Counted from the stretch's first letter, positions 11,534 to 23,480 are shown. The stretch is DNA of 64,000 nt from Stentor coeruleus (GCA_001970955.1 MPUH01000124.1:1-64000), one strand, 5' to 3'. Made by a program: numbers and translations. The notes: a model not told the origin generated them from the letters alone.

Positions 11534-13171
11534 TTATTTCTTAATAATATAACTTTTAGTTTCTTCATCGATACTTGAATCATCTTCAATTATATTAGGA
11601 GTTCTTGGAGTTCTAGGAATTCTTGAAGTTAAATTCTGACAATTTTTTGAGTGGCAAAATTTATTATCAATCCTTTCAACAAAATGATGGTCTTTTATTT
11701 CCGAGTGGCAATTAAAGCAAAACCTTTCAAATTTCTTATTTTCCATTTGTTCATAATAAATAATAGTTTGATTTTGAGATTCTTCGACATCTAAACTCAA
11801 ACTCTTATTTTCATCTTTATTATAGTTTTGATGATTTGTTTTTCTATAGAATATCACAGCAATTATAATCCAGTATCTAAATAATCATTACATTGTTACA
11901 ACAGATATTACAGGTATGAATATATAATAAATAATCTGACTGTTTGTATCTAAAGTAATAGTAATTTGGCAATCTGGATCATTTAAACAAGGTTCATTAC
12001 ATGTACCATCTCCTAACATAAAAATATAACAAGTTTCTAATGGTTGGCTTTCAGCTTGTAAGCATCTCATGTTATTATATCCACATTCTGAGTTATTGCA
12101 ACGACTACAATGGGCGTTTTGGTCAAATAAATAAGAGAAAAAACATTCTCCTTTACATGTTTTAGGATAAGCTTGTTCTTTTCGACTCAGTAATACTGCT
12201 TCTTGTAAATGTTCAGGCCAAAATATTTCTTGAGAATTTACGAGATATTTAGAAACCAGAGCTTTTTGGCTTTCCCAGTAATCGTTATTCAAAATATCAG
12301 GACTGATTGTTTTTCCAAATACCCTTTTGGTTGCTTTTTTCATGCACTCTTCAGTATAATCCATTTCACAGATCTCTAAAATACTTGCCACAACTTCAAA
12401 AAAGGTATTTATGTCTTCAATTTCTTCTCTAAGTGCAGATAAATATAATGAATTTATAACCCTTTCTTCACCAGTCACATTTCCAATAGAAGGTAAACAA
12501 TACATTTTTTTTTGGTTGCTTTTTTTCTTACAGTCATTTTCTGTAGAATTGATAAGTTCATGAGTTTCATTCAAATATGCGAATTTATAAGATATTGCAC
12601 AAGGTTCAGAAATATACAAATTAAGATATTCTTTTATAAAGTAAATATCTAATGTATAATTGTGAGTAAAGTAAATGACTAAGTTAATCGAACTATCTTC
12701 ATGAATATTTAAAGGATATTGATACATAACCCAAATAGGACTTTTAGTAACAGATTCAAAGATTTTAGAATATAAACTTTCTATTCCAAAAACTGGGATT
12801 TCTATTGTATCATTTGGATTTGGAGCTATTTGAAGGTAATTCCAAGTTGAATCACTAAGAAAAAAGATTACACCAGCTGCTCCTGCTTCTTGAAAAGTAC
12901 GAGCTAAAGTTTTTGGATTACAATATTTAGTCAGAGATGTTGCTACAAAAGTTATATTATCGAAAATTTCTTCTGAAGTGCAAGCTTTATTTGATTTTTG
13001 AAGCATGATGTGTCCATATCGTGGCATATAAGATGGATTTCCAAAAGTAGCAATTGTTATATTGAGATAGTTATTGTTTAGTTTGTCTGGGCTGAGAATA
13101 CGAAAGATATCTGATGCTTGAGAAATTACTCTGATGAAGATGGTGAGAAATGCGGTAAGCCGAATAAGCAT
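11534..13171 (-). CDS. PA-domain type I membrane receptor (VSR-like), 540 aa, one intron
   Basis: Exons are 11892-13171 and 11534-11876, joined by a 15-nt intron at 11877-11891 (GTAATGATTATTTAG on the minus strand). Splicing keeps the frame and completes the membrane helix. Order: signal peptide 1-18; PA-like domain about 25-145 (AGAAGVIFF, IPVFGI); a Cys-containing lumenal region; a Cys-rich part 339-400 ending in a Notch-repeat-like GDGTCNEPCLNDPDC; transmembrane helix about 412-437; a cytosolic tail with a C2HC motif (CFNC...HSKNC). The PA plus Cys-rich plus single TM layout recalls plant vacuolar sorting receptors, so a cargo receptor of the endomembrane system is likely but inferred. It is a paralogue of the gene at 16.6-18.1 kb. 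Confidence 0.85.
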
Positions 13172-13645
13172 TTATATTAACTTGATAATTCAATTATTTG
13201 TAGGTTAATTATTATATTAGTTTATAATGTGTGTTGTTAATATTTTCATGTTTAAGAGAAGTTTGCCACTATACTTATAATTATTATAATGGTTGCTTGA
13301 TATAGAAATTGTTTTTGTGTTCAATATAAATTTAAAACTATTATATTAGAAAAGGGATAAGTTCTAATCATCATAAAAAATAAAATTTTGTATTGGAATA
13401 TATCATTTGAATAAAGTCAGATTTTCTTTTATATCTGAAATAAAAACTTAAACTATAAGATTTGTGCATATTAATAAAACAAATCCGACTCAAACTATTT
13501 TTTTTTAACTATTTTATTTATAAAATCAGGAACTTCATATCTAAATACAAGCATAATTTTCTAACACACAAAATTAGTTCCGTATTTTAACTCATAAAAT
13601 TAAGATGATTTAATATTTTTCCTATAATAAAATTTATCTTATAAT
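13172..13645. other. Divergent spacer, nothing recognised
   Basis: AT-rich intergenic DNA between the divergent receptor and EF-hand genes. It must contain both promoters. TATA-like strings lie immediately before each ATG. No other structure is seen. Confidence 0.5.
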
Positions 13646-14599
13646 ATGTTTTGCGGAAGAAAAAGAATGAGTAATATCAGCAACCTCGTCAATAAGAATA
13701 AAGATCGTTATAGATTTCCTGAAACTAAACTTGCTGTTTACATACAAAAATTTTGTCGAATAGGTGAAGTTAAAGGGTTTTCTAAAGGGCAATTCCGAGA
13801 AAGTATGGGTATTTTTGGCCTTGATTCCACTTGTATTATAGCTGATAGGATATTTAAAGTTATGAACAAGTCGAGAAACGGAAAAGTAAAATTGAAAGAA
13901 TATTTAGACTATATGGATATTTTGCTATATGGAACAGATCTTGAAAAATCAGAGCAAAGCTTTAAATTAATAACTAACCTTGAGTCAGATGGTATAACTT
14001 TTGATGACTTTGTTAAGTGGATTATCAATATTTGGAAAATGTACAATCAACTTACAGGATTCGAAATTAATTCAACTTCTGAAGAATTTCGCTACTATTT
14101 TGATAAGCTTGATAAGAAAAAAGATGGGATAATTGATTTGGATGAGTATAAGGAAGCTATGGCAGAAAATCAAAACCTATACGAGTGGTTTGAATTCGCA
14201 AACAAAGGAGTTGTTCAAAATGATTCAGATTATACAATTGATGAAGAAACATTTAGAATGGCTATGCAAATGATTTCTGATGATGTTAATAGTTGCTTAG
14301 ATATTATGACTAAAGAAAGAAGAAGTTCAATTATGTCTAATTTTGCATATGAGCATTTTCCCCTTAGTAGTAGATTTTCACTTGATAACTTCAATTCCGA
14401 AGAGCTAAATGATGGAAATAATATAATAGAGTCAAGACCTAATTACAATAAAGGTGATGAGGATATGCCTGAAGAGATTGTATTAGACGATGAATCTCAT
14501 AATTCTTTAAATTCGATTGTCTCAGGCCTCGTTGAAATTTTACTTAAAGTTGAGAAACATACAAAAATTAATGTAGAAGATATACATATAGAAATTTAG
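13646..14599 (+). CDS. EF-hand calcium-binding protein, 317 aa
   Basis: One canonical EF-hand loop is clear at residues 156-167 (DKKKDGIIDLDE, with all ligand positions filled). Degenerate EF-like loops are seen at 74-85 (NKSRNGKVKLKE) and 111-122 (NLESDGITFDDF). The spacing suggests paired EF-hands, as in NCS or calcineurin-B-like proteins, followed by a long acidic C-terminal extension. The N-terminus (MFCGRKR) has an early Cys, and Met8 is an alternative start. Probably a calcium sensor; the partner is unknown. It sits between a receptor gene and a globin gene. Confidence 0.82.
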   Translation: MFCGRKRMSNISNLVNKNKDRYRFPETKLAVYIQKFCRIGEVKGFSKGQFRESMGIFGLDSTCIIADRIFKVMNKSRNGKVKLKEYLDYMDILLYGTDLEKSEQSFKLITNLESDGITFDDFVKWIINIWKMYNQLTGFEINSTSEEFRYYFDKLDKKKDGIIDLDEYKEAMAENQNLYEWFEFANKGVVQNDSDYTIDEETFRMAMQMISDDVNSCLDIMTKERRSSIMSNFAYEHFPLSSRFSLDNFNSEELNDGNNIIESRPNYNKGDEDMPEEIVLDDESHNSLNSIVSGLVEILLKVEKHTKINVEDIHIEI

Positions 14600-14901
14600 A
14601 TTTCTAAGTGAAAAATCAGGATTTTTAAGTTTACTTTTAATAAAATTTTAATTTCATAATTTACATGATTTATATATCAAAGTTTTAATTATTTCTAGTT
14701 TTTTAATAATATTTGTATACTAACAATCATAATAACTCAATATTATCATTTGATTGTAAATAAGTATTTTTTATTTTCTCTTATTTGAGTCAGATTCCAT
14801 TCCATCTTTCTTGGATTTCTATATGCATTTTATAAAAGTTAATATTCTAAAATCTTATTGATTATTTTGATGGAATAAAACTACATTTTTGCTAGATTAT
14901 A

Positions 14902-15258
14902 ATGAATTTATTTGAGAAATATGGTGGGTCTAACTTTTGGAGTGAGTTTCTAAATACTTGGTATTCGAGGGTGACATGCTCTGACTCACTATCAAAATTT
15001 TTTATCGGAGTTAGAATCGAAGATGTTAGAACAATGCTTCTAGGAATATTAGAGAGTACTCTTATATCTGAAGGGAAATACCCAAAAGATGTGCTTGGGG
15101 ATATTCACAAAAGAATGAACATATCAGATTCGGATTTTGATATTTGGAAAAAAATCTATGAGAGTATTTTGAAAGATATGGGCATATCAAGTGAAGATTC
15201 AGAGAAAATCTTAACTCTTATTGAGGGTTATCGAAGCTGCATAGTGAGTTATACTTAA
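14902..15258 (+). CDS. Truncated (2/2) hemoglobin, 118 aa
   Basis: The size and pattern fit group I truncated hemoglobins such as those of Paramecium and Tetrahymena. Seen: the YGG start of helix A, an FL.TWYSRV segment placing Tyr21 at B10, SKFF at the end of helix C, and proximal His69 in DIHKRMNISDSDFD, followed by the G and H helices. The usual distal Gln/Lys pair and the GGP turn in the E-F region are not obvious, so ligand handling may differ. The likely role is oxygen or NO binding in the cytoplasm. It has a paralogue of identical length at 37107-37463. Confidence 0.85.
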   Translation: MNLFEKYGGSNFWSEFLNTWYSRVTCSDSLSKFFIGVRIEDVRTMLLGILESTLISEGKYPKDVLGDIHKRMNISDSDFDIWKKIYESILKDMGISSEDSEKILTLIEGYRSCIVSYT

Positions 15259-16601
15259 ATTAATAGTGTATAGGTGAAGCTATTTTTCAATTATTTGCTA
15301 AATAAACATGTATGATAAAAAAAGATTCAACAACTATTAAATTGTACATAACTAAGTGAAAAATCTACCAAGAAAATGCTAAGTCATGTAATGCAAAAAA
15401 TTCAACACTAAATCATATCTGAAATGACTATAATAGTCAAAAAAATAATAATAATGAAATAAAGTTGAAGAAATTATGTAAACTGTAAATTTTTGCAAAA
15501 TATAAAAAATCACCTAATATAGTATACTTGATATCATTAAAAACAGTTAAGCAATCTTTAGGTAATAAACGTTATTTTCATAGTTTTGCATAAAAAGTAA
15601 AATATTTATTACATGCTGTTTAAAAATGATACCTTATTTGATTTAAGTCTCTTGAACGATAAAAACTAATTAAAATTATGTGATGGTTAAATCCTTGAAA
15701 ATTCTAAACTCAAAGCAAAAGTAGAATTGCAAGCCAAGGTATTTTAAATAATTTTAATATATTTTCCTCTTCAAATATATATTATTATCTATTATTTTTT
15801 AAATATAGCTTTATCTTAATAAACAGTCTTATTCTTACTTCGGATCAATAGGTAATCCTATTGAAGTATTTATAATAATCTCTCTGAAATATATTTCAGC
15901 TAAAATTTTCACTAGTGTTACCGAACTATATTTATTAGTGTATATTCCAACCATAATATAATATCTATTATTAATAATGGTTTACAAACCCGAAATGGGA
16001 TTCTTAAAGGAATACTAGTCTTAGATTTACACATTAAAAGTATCCTGAAACTCTATTTGATTTCTTTATTTATATTTTTTTTAAATAAATTCTGGCATTT
16101 GCAATCTATTATAAATTCATCAATTATAAGATCGAATTTGGTCTTTAGTTATTTTCAGATGGATATCTTTATGAGCTAACTAATTATTTTCTATAGGTTA
16201 TTAATTTAAAAATAAGCTAATGAGCTTAAACTTATCTTTGCCCATGATAAATCCTATCAAATTGTGCTGTCTATATTCCGTGTTTTCCAATGCGTATAAG
16301 CTACAGGTTTTTAGCCAATCAGTATTATGACTAAATCATAATTTTAAAACATTAAGCATAATGCTAGTCGTGTATTTACCTAGTCTTAACTGCTCTTTCG
16401 CATTTAAAAAGTATGTACTATTTGTTTAATTAAAATTTTATAAAACTGCTTTGTGCGGTTTCTGTTGAGTCCTTAATATCTTTGAAGGCTAAAAAGTACC
16501 TTATATCTTCCATTTTATATACTCTACTATTAATAAATTAAGTCATAAAAATAAGTACAGCTCATAGATCAACTGTTATATAGAATTAATCTTAATAATA
16601 A
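15259..16601. other. 1.3-kb AT-rich spacer
   Basis: No supported gene. Several slightly GC-richer patches (about 15840-16040 and 16230-16510) give short protein-like runs in different frames with frequent stops. I could not tie them to any family. No RNA gene or repeat array was seen. Confidence 0.4.
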
Positions 16602-18119
16602 TTAATTTCCATAGCATTGCTGAGCATGGATAAATCTCTTTACATTGAGTCTATTTTCAAATTTGACTTGCTCATCATCTTGAATCTCTTGATTGCAATT
16701 AATACAAAAACTAGATACACCAGCATAATTTGAATTATCCCTATATTCACTTAATTTCTTAAAATGTTCAACTGAAACTGGTGGAACTGGTGGAATTGGT
16801 GAATCTTGACTCTGGCATCGATTTTGATCGTCATTATTTGGATTTTTCTGCTTTTTGATATAGATTCTAAAAGAAATCCACATTCTATATGAATATTACA
16901 TACTAAAGAATGCCATACTCGGAAGAATAACTTCAACTCCAATAAGTAAACTTATATTCTTATCGTTGTCATTTGCACAATCTGGATCATTCCTACACCC
17001 TTTATTACAAGAACCATCGCTGAGCATAAATTTATAGCAATTTTGTCCATAAACAGCCTCTTCTTCTAAACATTTTAAATTAACATATCCACAACTTGAA
17101 GAATTACAATTACGACAGCCTTTTATGCCTTTAGATAGATAATTATAATAGCAATCATCCATGCAAAGTCCACAATTATTAGGAATTTCATTTCTGCCTA
17201 TACAATAAGCTTCTTTTAAAGCTGATGGCCAATAAAATGGTTTAAGATTTATTTCATAATAAGGAATTATTGAACTTTGCTCAATCCATTTCGAAATATC
17301 AGGTTCAATATCTTTTCCAACTTTTACTTTTTTCTCAAGACAACCACGAGAATAATCGAACTCACAATCTTCATAAATATCTAGCAAAGTATCTAAAAAC
17401 ACCCAAACATCATTTATTTCTTGTAAAAATCTAGAAATATAAAATCCATTTTCTATTAATATTGTACCATTATTCCCAGGTTTATGGCAATATTCAACAT
17501 AATTATTTCTGTATGTATAACAATCGTTTTCTTGATCTGTTACTAGCGATATGTTGATATATGAAAACATTGGGGAAAACTTAATTAATCTTTTATCTAA
17601 GTTGAGAATATCTTTGATAAAATATTTGTCTATTGTGTAATTGTGAGTAAAATAATAAGTTATATAAATGTCTTCAAGAATTGTAATCGGGTATTCGTAT
17701 TTTGCCCATACTGGATATTTATGTATGGATTTTATAGACTTTTCTAAACTTTTAGATACATGAATTACAGTAGCTTTTAGATCTTTGTGGTTACTTTCTG
17801 AAGTATGAACATTTGCCAATTGATTATTTTCTACTAAAAATATTATCATTGAAGCATTTTTTCTTGCTGCGTTACCAATAATTAAGTCTTGATTGCATTG
17901 TGTTGATGAAGGAATTACAAGAAAGTCAAATTCATTAAAAATTTTATCAAAATCGCAATTGGCATCAAGTTTTTGAATCTGTAATACACCAACACGTGGT
18001 AGTAAAGATGGACTTCCATAAGTACTCACTGATGTTGTTAGTGGAGTATTTCTTAGATCGTCAGGGCTTATTATTGTCAGATCGCTTAGAGCCAAATATA
18101 ACATAAGCAAAAATAACAT
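16602..18119 (-). CDS. PA-domain type I membrane receptor (VSR-like) paralogue, 500 aa, one intron
   Basis: Exons are 16900-18119 and 16602-16884 with a 15-nt intron at 16885-16899 (GTAATATTCATATAG on the minus strand), placed inside the transmembrane helix exactly as in the paralogue at 11.5-13.2 kb. Shared blocks include TIISPDDL / RILSPDKL, YFTHNYT.D.YFIK, the Cys-rich CMDDCYYNYL...CRNCNSSSCGY region and the Notch-repeat-like SDGSCNKGCRNDPDC. A signal peptide and one TM helix are present. The cytosolic tail has a Pro/Val stretch and a C2HC motif (CINC...HAQQC). Likely an endomembrane cargo receptor, by analogy with plant vacuolar sorting receptors. The two copies are diverged, so the duplication is old. 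Confidence 0.85.
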
Positions 18120-18500
18120 TTTATAGAATATTTATCCCAACATATTGAATAAGGTAAAATTGTATATAATTGGAGTATACTTATGATTCTTATATTATTT
18201 TATATATTTTTGTATGCCAAAACCGCAAAGATTGCTTATAACTTAAAAAAAAATAGTTAAAAAACCCCTTGAAAATCAATACGAATAGTTTTTATTTATT
18301 CTTAAAAATGAAAGCATTTTAACATTATAGAATTTGCTAATTGTTAGTTAAATATATTATATATGAACTTTGATATAATAAGTTTTATAGCTAAGATATC
18401 CAAAAAAAATAGGTAATAATTATAAATATAAATGCTTTTACATAAATTGCACACTCATAAAATATAATTTCAATCATAATACCACAATAATCGTCTTAAT
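18120..18500. other. Divergent promoter spacer
   Basis: AT-rich DNA between a minus-strand receptor gene and the plus-strand C2HC protein gene. TATA-like strings precede both starts. Nothing else is seen. Confidence 0.5.
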
Positions 18501-20732
18501 ATGGAAAAAAATCGCGATGTCTCTCAAGATGATGTCAGAGAATCAACCATTTTTCAAACATGTTTTCCTTCAAAGGACGAAACTGATTTAATTTATCAAG
18601 ATATCGAAGAGTACCCTAACGGAGATCACCATAAAATACCATTTAAAAGAATTTCAGACCCAAAATTCCAAATTTTATGTCCGAATCCCTTACCTGAACC
18701 TTCAGATAACCTCAAATCTACTCATATTTTATCTATTCTCTGTCCTGAGCTTACAATAAAATCTCAAACATCTCCAAAGCAATCATATTATTCCCCGACA
18801 AATTCACACTGCTCAAACAAAGATAATCATTTTCCAATTTCAAAACCTTTATATTCTTCGAGATCATCAAGGCAAATAAATGTATTCCCAGAGCAAAAAC
18901 CATTATTTAAAGAGCCAAGGCAGCCAACTTTCACATATTTGCCAGGCAGTTCCAAGTCTCAAATGAAAATCCCTTCTTCTAAACTAGGAATTAAAGATAC
19001 AATTTCACCAAAAATAATTGAAAATAAGTACAGAGCTTCTATTGGCCTTAATAAATATTCATCATCCAGTCCACCTAAAGAACACTTATATACAAGTCCA
19101 ATTTTCCCTATAACCGAACTTAAGGATGAAAATTCAGACTTAACTTATACTAAGGGGCCTGATAAAGGATTAGAAAATCATGAAGAACTTAAGGAAACTA
19201 TTGAAATACAAGAAGAAATAAGTTTTAAATCTACATTAAAAAATCAAGAAGAACAAGAAAGTTTATATAAAAGTGATAAGAAAATTAGGACTCTTGGAGA
19301 TATACTTCATATCCCAAGAAATAGAATCCTAAAATCATTAAGGCCAAAAACTGAACATTCTCCACTTGATGAAAAGAAATCTTTAGATAGGCCAAATAGT
19401 TTTTCTAGACGAAGCCCATATAATGAATTTCCTTCAGAACCTTATAGAGTATCTGAATCTATTAGTCCTAGTCCGCGAAAATCAGAAGTTCGTAACTCTT
19501 TGTCTTCTATTTCAAAAGATTGGAGTCCTAGTTTTCTTCATGCTAGAAATGCAATTGATCAAATCAAAGTAACTAATAGTTTAAGAAATTCAAGATCAAA
19601 TAGTTCTGATCATTTAATACGATCAAGTACTCCGATTAGTTTATCACCATCAGTTCCTAGTCTTAAGCCAGAAAAACTTATAAAGCAATTTGAGGCAAAA
19701 GTCCGTGGTTCTCAAGAAATTTCTCTAATAAACAAAAAAAATCATCAGAGATCTAAATATTTATCTGTTGACTATCAACATAATTCTATTGATGAAAGTC
19801 CTGAACTTAAGCCTAACCAAAAAGACTCTCCAAAACATCGTAAATGTTTAAGTCTTTATTTACAAAATTCACCTGAACTCAATTTAATACCAAAACTTTC
19901 TAATGAGATTATAAATCAAGTTGACATTTTGTGTGTAAACTGTTATGAATGTATTCGGTCAAATGATGTTGATAAGCATTCAAAAAAATGCTTTAAGCCA
20001 ATTATTGGATTGCCTGAAAGGTTTTGTGTTGATGAAAGGATTAAAAAGCTCATCAAATCTATAAGTTTCCATAAAAACGCAAGTTCTGAGATTAATCTAA
20101 AAGCTTATTGCAAATTAGAAGAATATTCAGAAGCTATAATTAGTCAGTCTATGGTGAGGTTTATGTAGAGTTCGCATATGATTTCTGAGAAAATAGACGA
20201 GATATATAATGAATCTTTAACCCTTGTAGATGGATTACCTGTTGGGATAATGGCGAAAAGGTTAACTAACTTGCTTGAACTTAAAGGTCAGTTTACTACT
20301 CAAGGGCAAAGCGATGATCTTCTCAAAATATATCAAGAAGAAGCTGAAAAGCAAAAAAAGGAACTGGAAAAATGGAAACTTCGATCAGAACTCCTTCTAC
20401 AACTAGCAGCCAACTCATCAAATCAGCTTCACCACATAGATAGCGACATAGGTTCTGACACAGCAAGTGTCGTCTCTTTCTCCACTGGTCATTCAGAACT
20501 AGTTCGCAACTCCGAAATCAATTTCGATATCGAGCAAGTTCTCAAAGCAATATCCGCAGAAGAACTCGAAAAACACTTCTACAACCTCTATTTAAAAACT
20601 AAAATGTCTCTTCCAAAATCCAATTCTCAACAAAACACTGCAATCTCAGATCTCTATAAACATGTTCAGCAAAACAATATCCCAGTCTCCCAATGGAAAG
20701 AGTTTATATCAAGTTCTTTTAACATTCATTAA
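18501..20732 (+). CDS. Large disordered protein with C2HC motif and coiled coil, 738 aa, one intron
   Basis: Two open frames are joined by a 15-nt intron at 20154-20168 (GTGAGGTTTATGTAG). Its removal deletes the in-frame TAG and keeps the frame; the 5' site is GTG rather than GTA. Residues 1-470 are Ser/Pro/Lys-rich and probably disordered. Around residue 475 is a C2HC knuckle (CVNCYECI...HSKKC) like those in the tails of the two nearby receptors. The C-terminal part has a coiled coil (EEAEKQKKELEKWKLRSELL) and a helical end. No enzyme domain. A scaffold or adaptor role is a guess from the layout. Confidence 0.83.
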
Positions 20733-20765
20733 TATGTTTATTATTTATAAATTACCTTGACCATT

Positions 20766-21443
20766 TTATAAATTCCCAAAACCCGCTTGGCTTCTTACTT
20801 TAGCGATTTCTTGGGTTTTCTTTTCTTCAATAATTTTATTAACTTCATCAATTTCAATTTGCATGCTCACTCGCATTTGTTTGATTATTTCTATAAGTAT
20901 CGGGGATTTGCCCATTTCTTTGATTTCATCGATTTGTTTTTCATAAGTTTCTTTGATTTTTTGGACTTTCGAAATTTTTTCAGTCAGGAATTTGCTCATG
21001 AGTTCAATTAGAGCATTTTCATAAGAGTCAAAATCTGCTGTTCTGTCTTCATCGGATTTGATTGATGAGGCTGAGTTTTTTAAGCTTTTTCTTGCTTTGA
21101 TTTTCTTTTCAAGGGTTGACTCTTGGGATTTTATGTTAGTCAATGCATGAATACTTGACTCTTCGGCTACATTTGTACTTGATAAAATCTGCGAATCGGC
21201 CGTTAGAAGGCTGTTGACGTTTATATTTGTTAAAGGCTTTCGTTGAGGGGTTTTTACGGTAGAATTAAGTACATTTTGTACATCTTCTCTTAGTAATAAG
21301 TTATGAAGTCGCTTGTGGTAGGCTTGGAATTTGGAATTCTTGATAGACTCATAATATTCAATTGCTGACTATTTAGATTATACCGAATATAGGTCGACTA
21401 AAGAACGGATGTCTTCTAATTTGCAGTTTTTATCTACTTGCAT
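20766..21443 (-). CDS. Coiled-coil protein, 220 aa or slightly longer, one intron
   Basis: Exons are 21384-21443 and 20766-21368, joined by a 15-nt intron at 21369-21383 (GTATAATCTAAATAG on the minus strand). The protein has a short helical N-terminal part (SSAIEYYESIKNSKFQAYHK), a linker, and a C-terminal coiled coil rich in Lys/Glu (KVQKIKETYEKQIDEIKEM). No family is recognised. The start used is the Met at 21443. A better-looking N-terminus (MEPIFYQASL) begins at 21516 but is one base out of frame at a short TT run near 21480, so either the sequence has an extra base there or the downstream Met is real. Confidence 0.7.
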
Positions 21444-21775
21444 TTCTAGTTCGAGAAGGTTTTGGGCGAAATTTTCAGGTAAATTTAGCGATGCTTGGTA
21501 AAAAATAGGCTCCATTTAAATTATGATATTTTAACTGTAAGGTTTTTAATTAAGATGCTGATTTAGAAAAAAAAGAATTTAAGTTGGCTAAGTATGATAT
21601 GAGAATCCAAAGGTTTTGGTTTACATGAAGTTGATAAGTATAAGCTTGGAGATGATTTGAAGAAAATTTCCATAGGAGAATTATAAAATTTTAAACATTT
21701 TGTGCTAAGCTTATACAAACCTCCTTCTACTATTATATCATCCTACTGCTAAAAATATTATCCCAACTAAAATAA

Positions 21776-22588
21776 ATGCTTTTTTCAGATACCTGTGGAC
21801 TAGTGTCTGTAGCAATAGTCTACCTGTCCTACTTTTGGATTAGCTATATTGGAATCTCAATTGGCTTCCTTAGTATATACTCTTACCCCGAAGTTCAAGT
21901 GAGCATTTTCTTATTTCTAGTCATTCTAAGTTTAAGCTCACACATAGTTGCAATGCTCTCAAACTCAGGCATAATCACAAGCCACTTCACTAAGTTCTTC
22001 AGGTATCCCTTGCATATCTTGTAATTGCATCAAACCTCCTCGAGCCCATCATTGCAAAACTTGTGAAAAATGCATTTTCAGCATGGATCATCACTGTCCT
22101 TGGATCAACAATTATATCAGTTTCCGTAACCAAAAGCATTTCATCCTTTTTCTTATCTATACATTTATATCAGCTTTTGGGTCATCATAACTTTCTTACA
22201 GAAAATATATATTTGTCAATATCAAGAATGTTTTAGTAAAGAAAATCCTTTTGATCCTTTGCTTATTATGCTAGGGTGTTTTTGGTATTTGTTTTTTGCT
22301 TTAATGACATGTGTATCACTATATGAGCAGATTAAAGTTATAAGGTATAATATATCAGAAATCGATATATTGTAATCAAGGAAATTCAAGCGGGTAAGGG
22401 TTATTTAGAGACCATTATATGCTAATTTACAGGAAGTTTTTGGGTGTAAGTTTGGACTTTCATGGTTTGTCCCGACACCAATTAGAAATAGCCCATTTTA
22501 TGTAAAGTTATTGAGGATAGCTTGTTTGACTCTTTACAGTTCTAGGATTTTAATACAAATGATGATATTTATAGAAAGTTATTTTTGA
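21776..22588 (+). pseudogene. DHHC palmitoyltransferase gene, frame broken
   Basis: Clear zinc-finger acyltransferase parts in order: two N-terminal membrane helices, NSGIIT before the Cys-rich domain, C-x2-C-x9-HC-x2-C-x2-C-x4-DHHC at about 22006-22095 with [10 protein letters not shown], a third helix, a TTxE-like NISEID, and the C-terminal YANLQEVFG followed by WFVPTP. A canonical 15-nt intron lies at 22393-22407 (GTAAGGGTTATTTAG). The frame is broken twice, near a CCC run at 22004 and a TTTT run at 22175, and one TAA sits at 22372. The two shifts compensate. It is either a recent pseudogene or a gene with homopolymer sequence errors. The Cys that normally follows DHHC-x5 is Tyr. Confidence 0.8.
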
Positions 22589-23153
22589 GACTTTGTGATT
22601 TATATAAATTATACGGGTTAAATGTAAAAATGTGTTAGAAGTTATTATAAAATAATACTGGGATGCAGATGAAAAATTTAAAAATAGTTACTGATAGTGT
22701 CTTATGGTTGTTTGTTTTAAAGTTTAAGGTAAAAGTTGCTGAAAGAAGAATTAAATTTGTAAAATATGTGCTAACTGTATATACTGATATTATATGTAAA
22801 TCCATTATTTAAATATTTAGTATAACTTTCTAGTCTTCTAATTAGAGTGTTTATTAGAATCAAGATGATATTTCTGTAGAATTGGAGTATTTTCATTGCA
22901 AAAGTTTCCATCCTTTTCTTTCCTCTATATAAAATTTCATAATTTTTATTAATACTTTCCAGATTAAATTTCGAATAACCGCGAGTTAACGATTTTATTT
23001 AAATATTAAATATTCTCTAATATCTCAAATATTTAAAAATGAATGTCCCTTCAAAAACAATTCTAAAACTTTAAAAGCATTAATTTCCCCAAAGTAAAAT
23101 TCAAAAAATCTATACCCTATTTGTAATTGTAATTGTACTAATAACTCTATAAT
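22589..23153. other. Spacer with a 49-codon open frame
   Basis: A plus-strand frame at 22663-22812 starts MQMKNLKIVTDSVLWL and ends at TAA. It is short and unrecognised, possibly part of the decaying tail of the upstream gene or chance. The remainder is AT-rich with nothing supported. Confidence 0.35.
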
Positions 23154-23480
23154 ATGTCTTTATTCAGTAACCTTGAAGCAACATTTGAATCTGATATAAA
23201 ATCATGGACAGATGAAGTTCATCATAGAATCAATCTAAAAGCCCATCAGCAATCGGAACAATATAATTACGATTTCTATCAAGAAGAGGCTTTCCATAAA
23301 CCAGGAAAATATGTGTGGGAAATCAAAAACTCCAACAAATTTGAAATTAAAAGCTCTTTAGCCAAAGCTTCAATATCTACATGGGTGACCGAAGAACCTT
23401 CTGACTTCCCATACGAAGAAATTCCAAATATTTTTCAAGAAAATTTAATTTTGTTTTCAATTCAAAAAAGCAAACAATAA
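23154..23480 (+). CDS. Small hypothetical protein, 108 aa
   Basis: Not recognised. Soluble, no membrane segment, balanced charge, with aromatic clusters (QYNYDFYQEEAF, ISTWVTEEPSDFPYEEI) suggesting a folded domain or a conserved peptide. It starts directly after CTATAAT and ends at TAA. It precedes two same-strand genes. Confidence 0.65.
   Translation: MSLFSNLEATFESDIKSWTDEVHHRINLKAHQQSEQYNYDFYQEEAFHKPGKYVWEIKNSNKFEIKSSLAKASISTWVTEEPSDFPYEEIPNIFQENLILFSIQKSKQ

Noticed and set aside
11479-11589. Longer N-terminus for the dynein-stalk-like protein
   Set aside because: It would overlap the end of the receptor gene on the same strand, and the extra residues are AT-driven; the Met at 11478 fits better.
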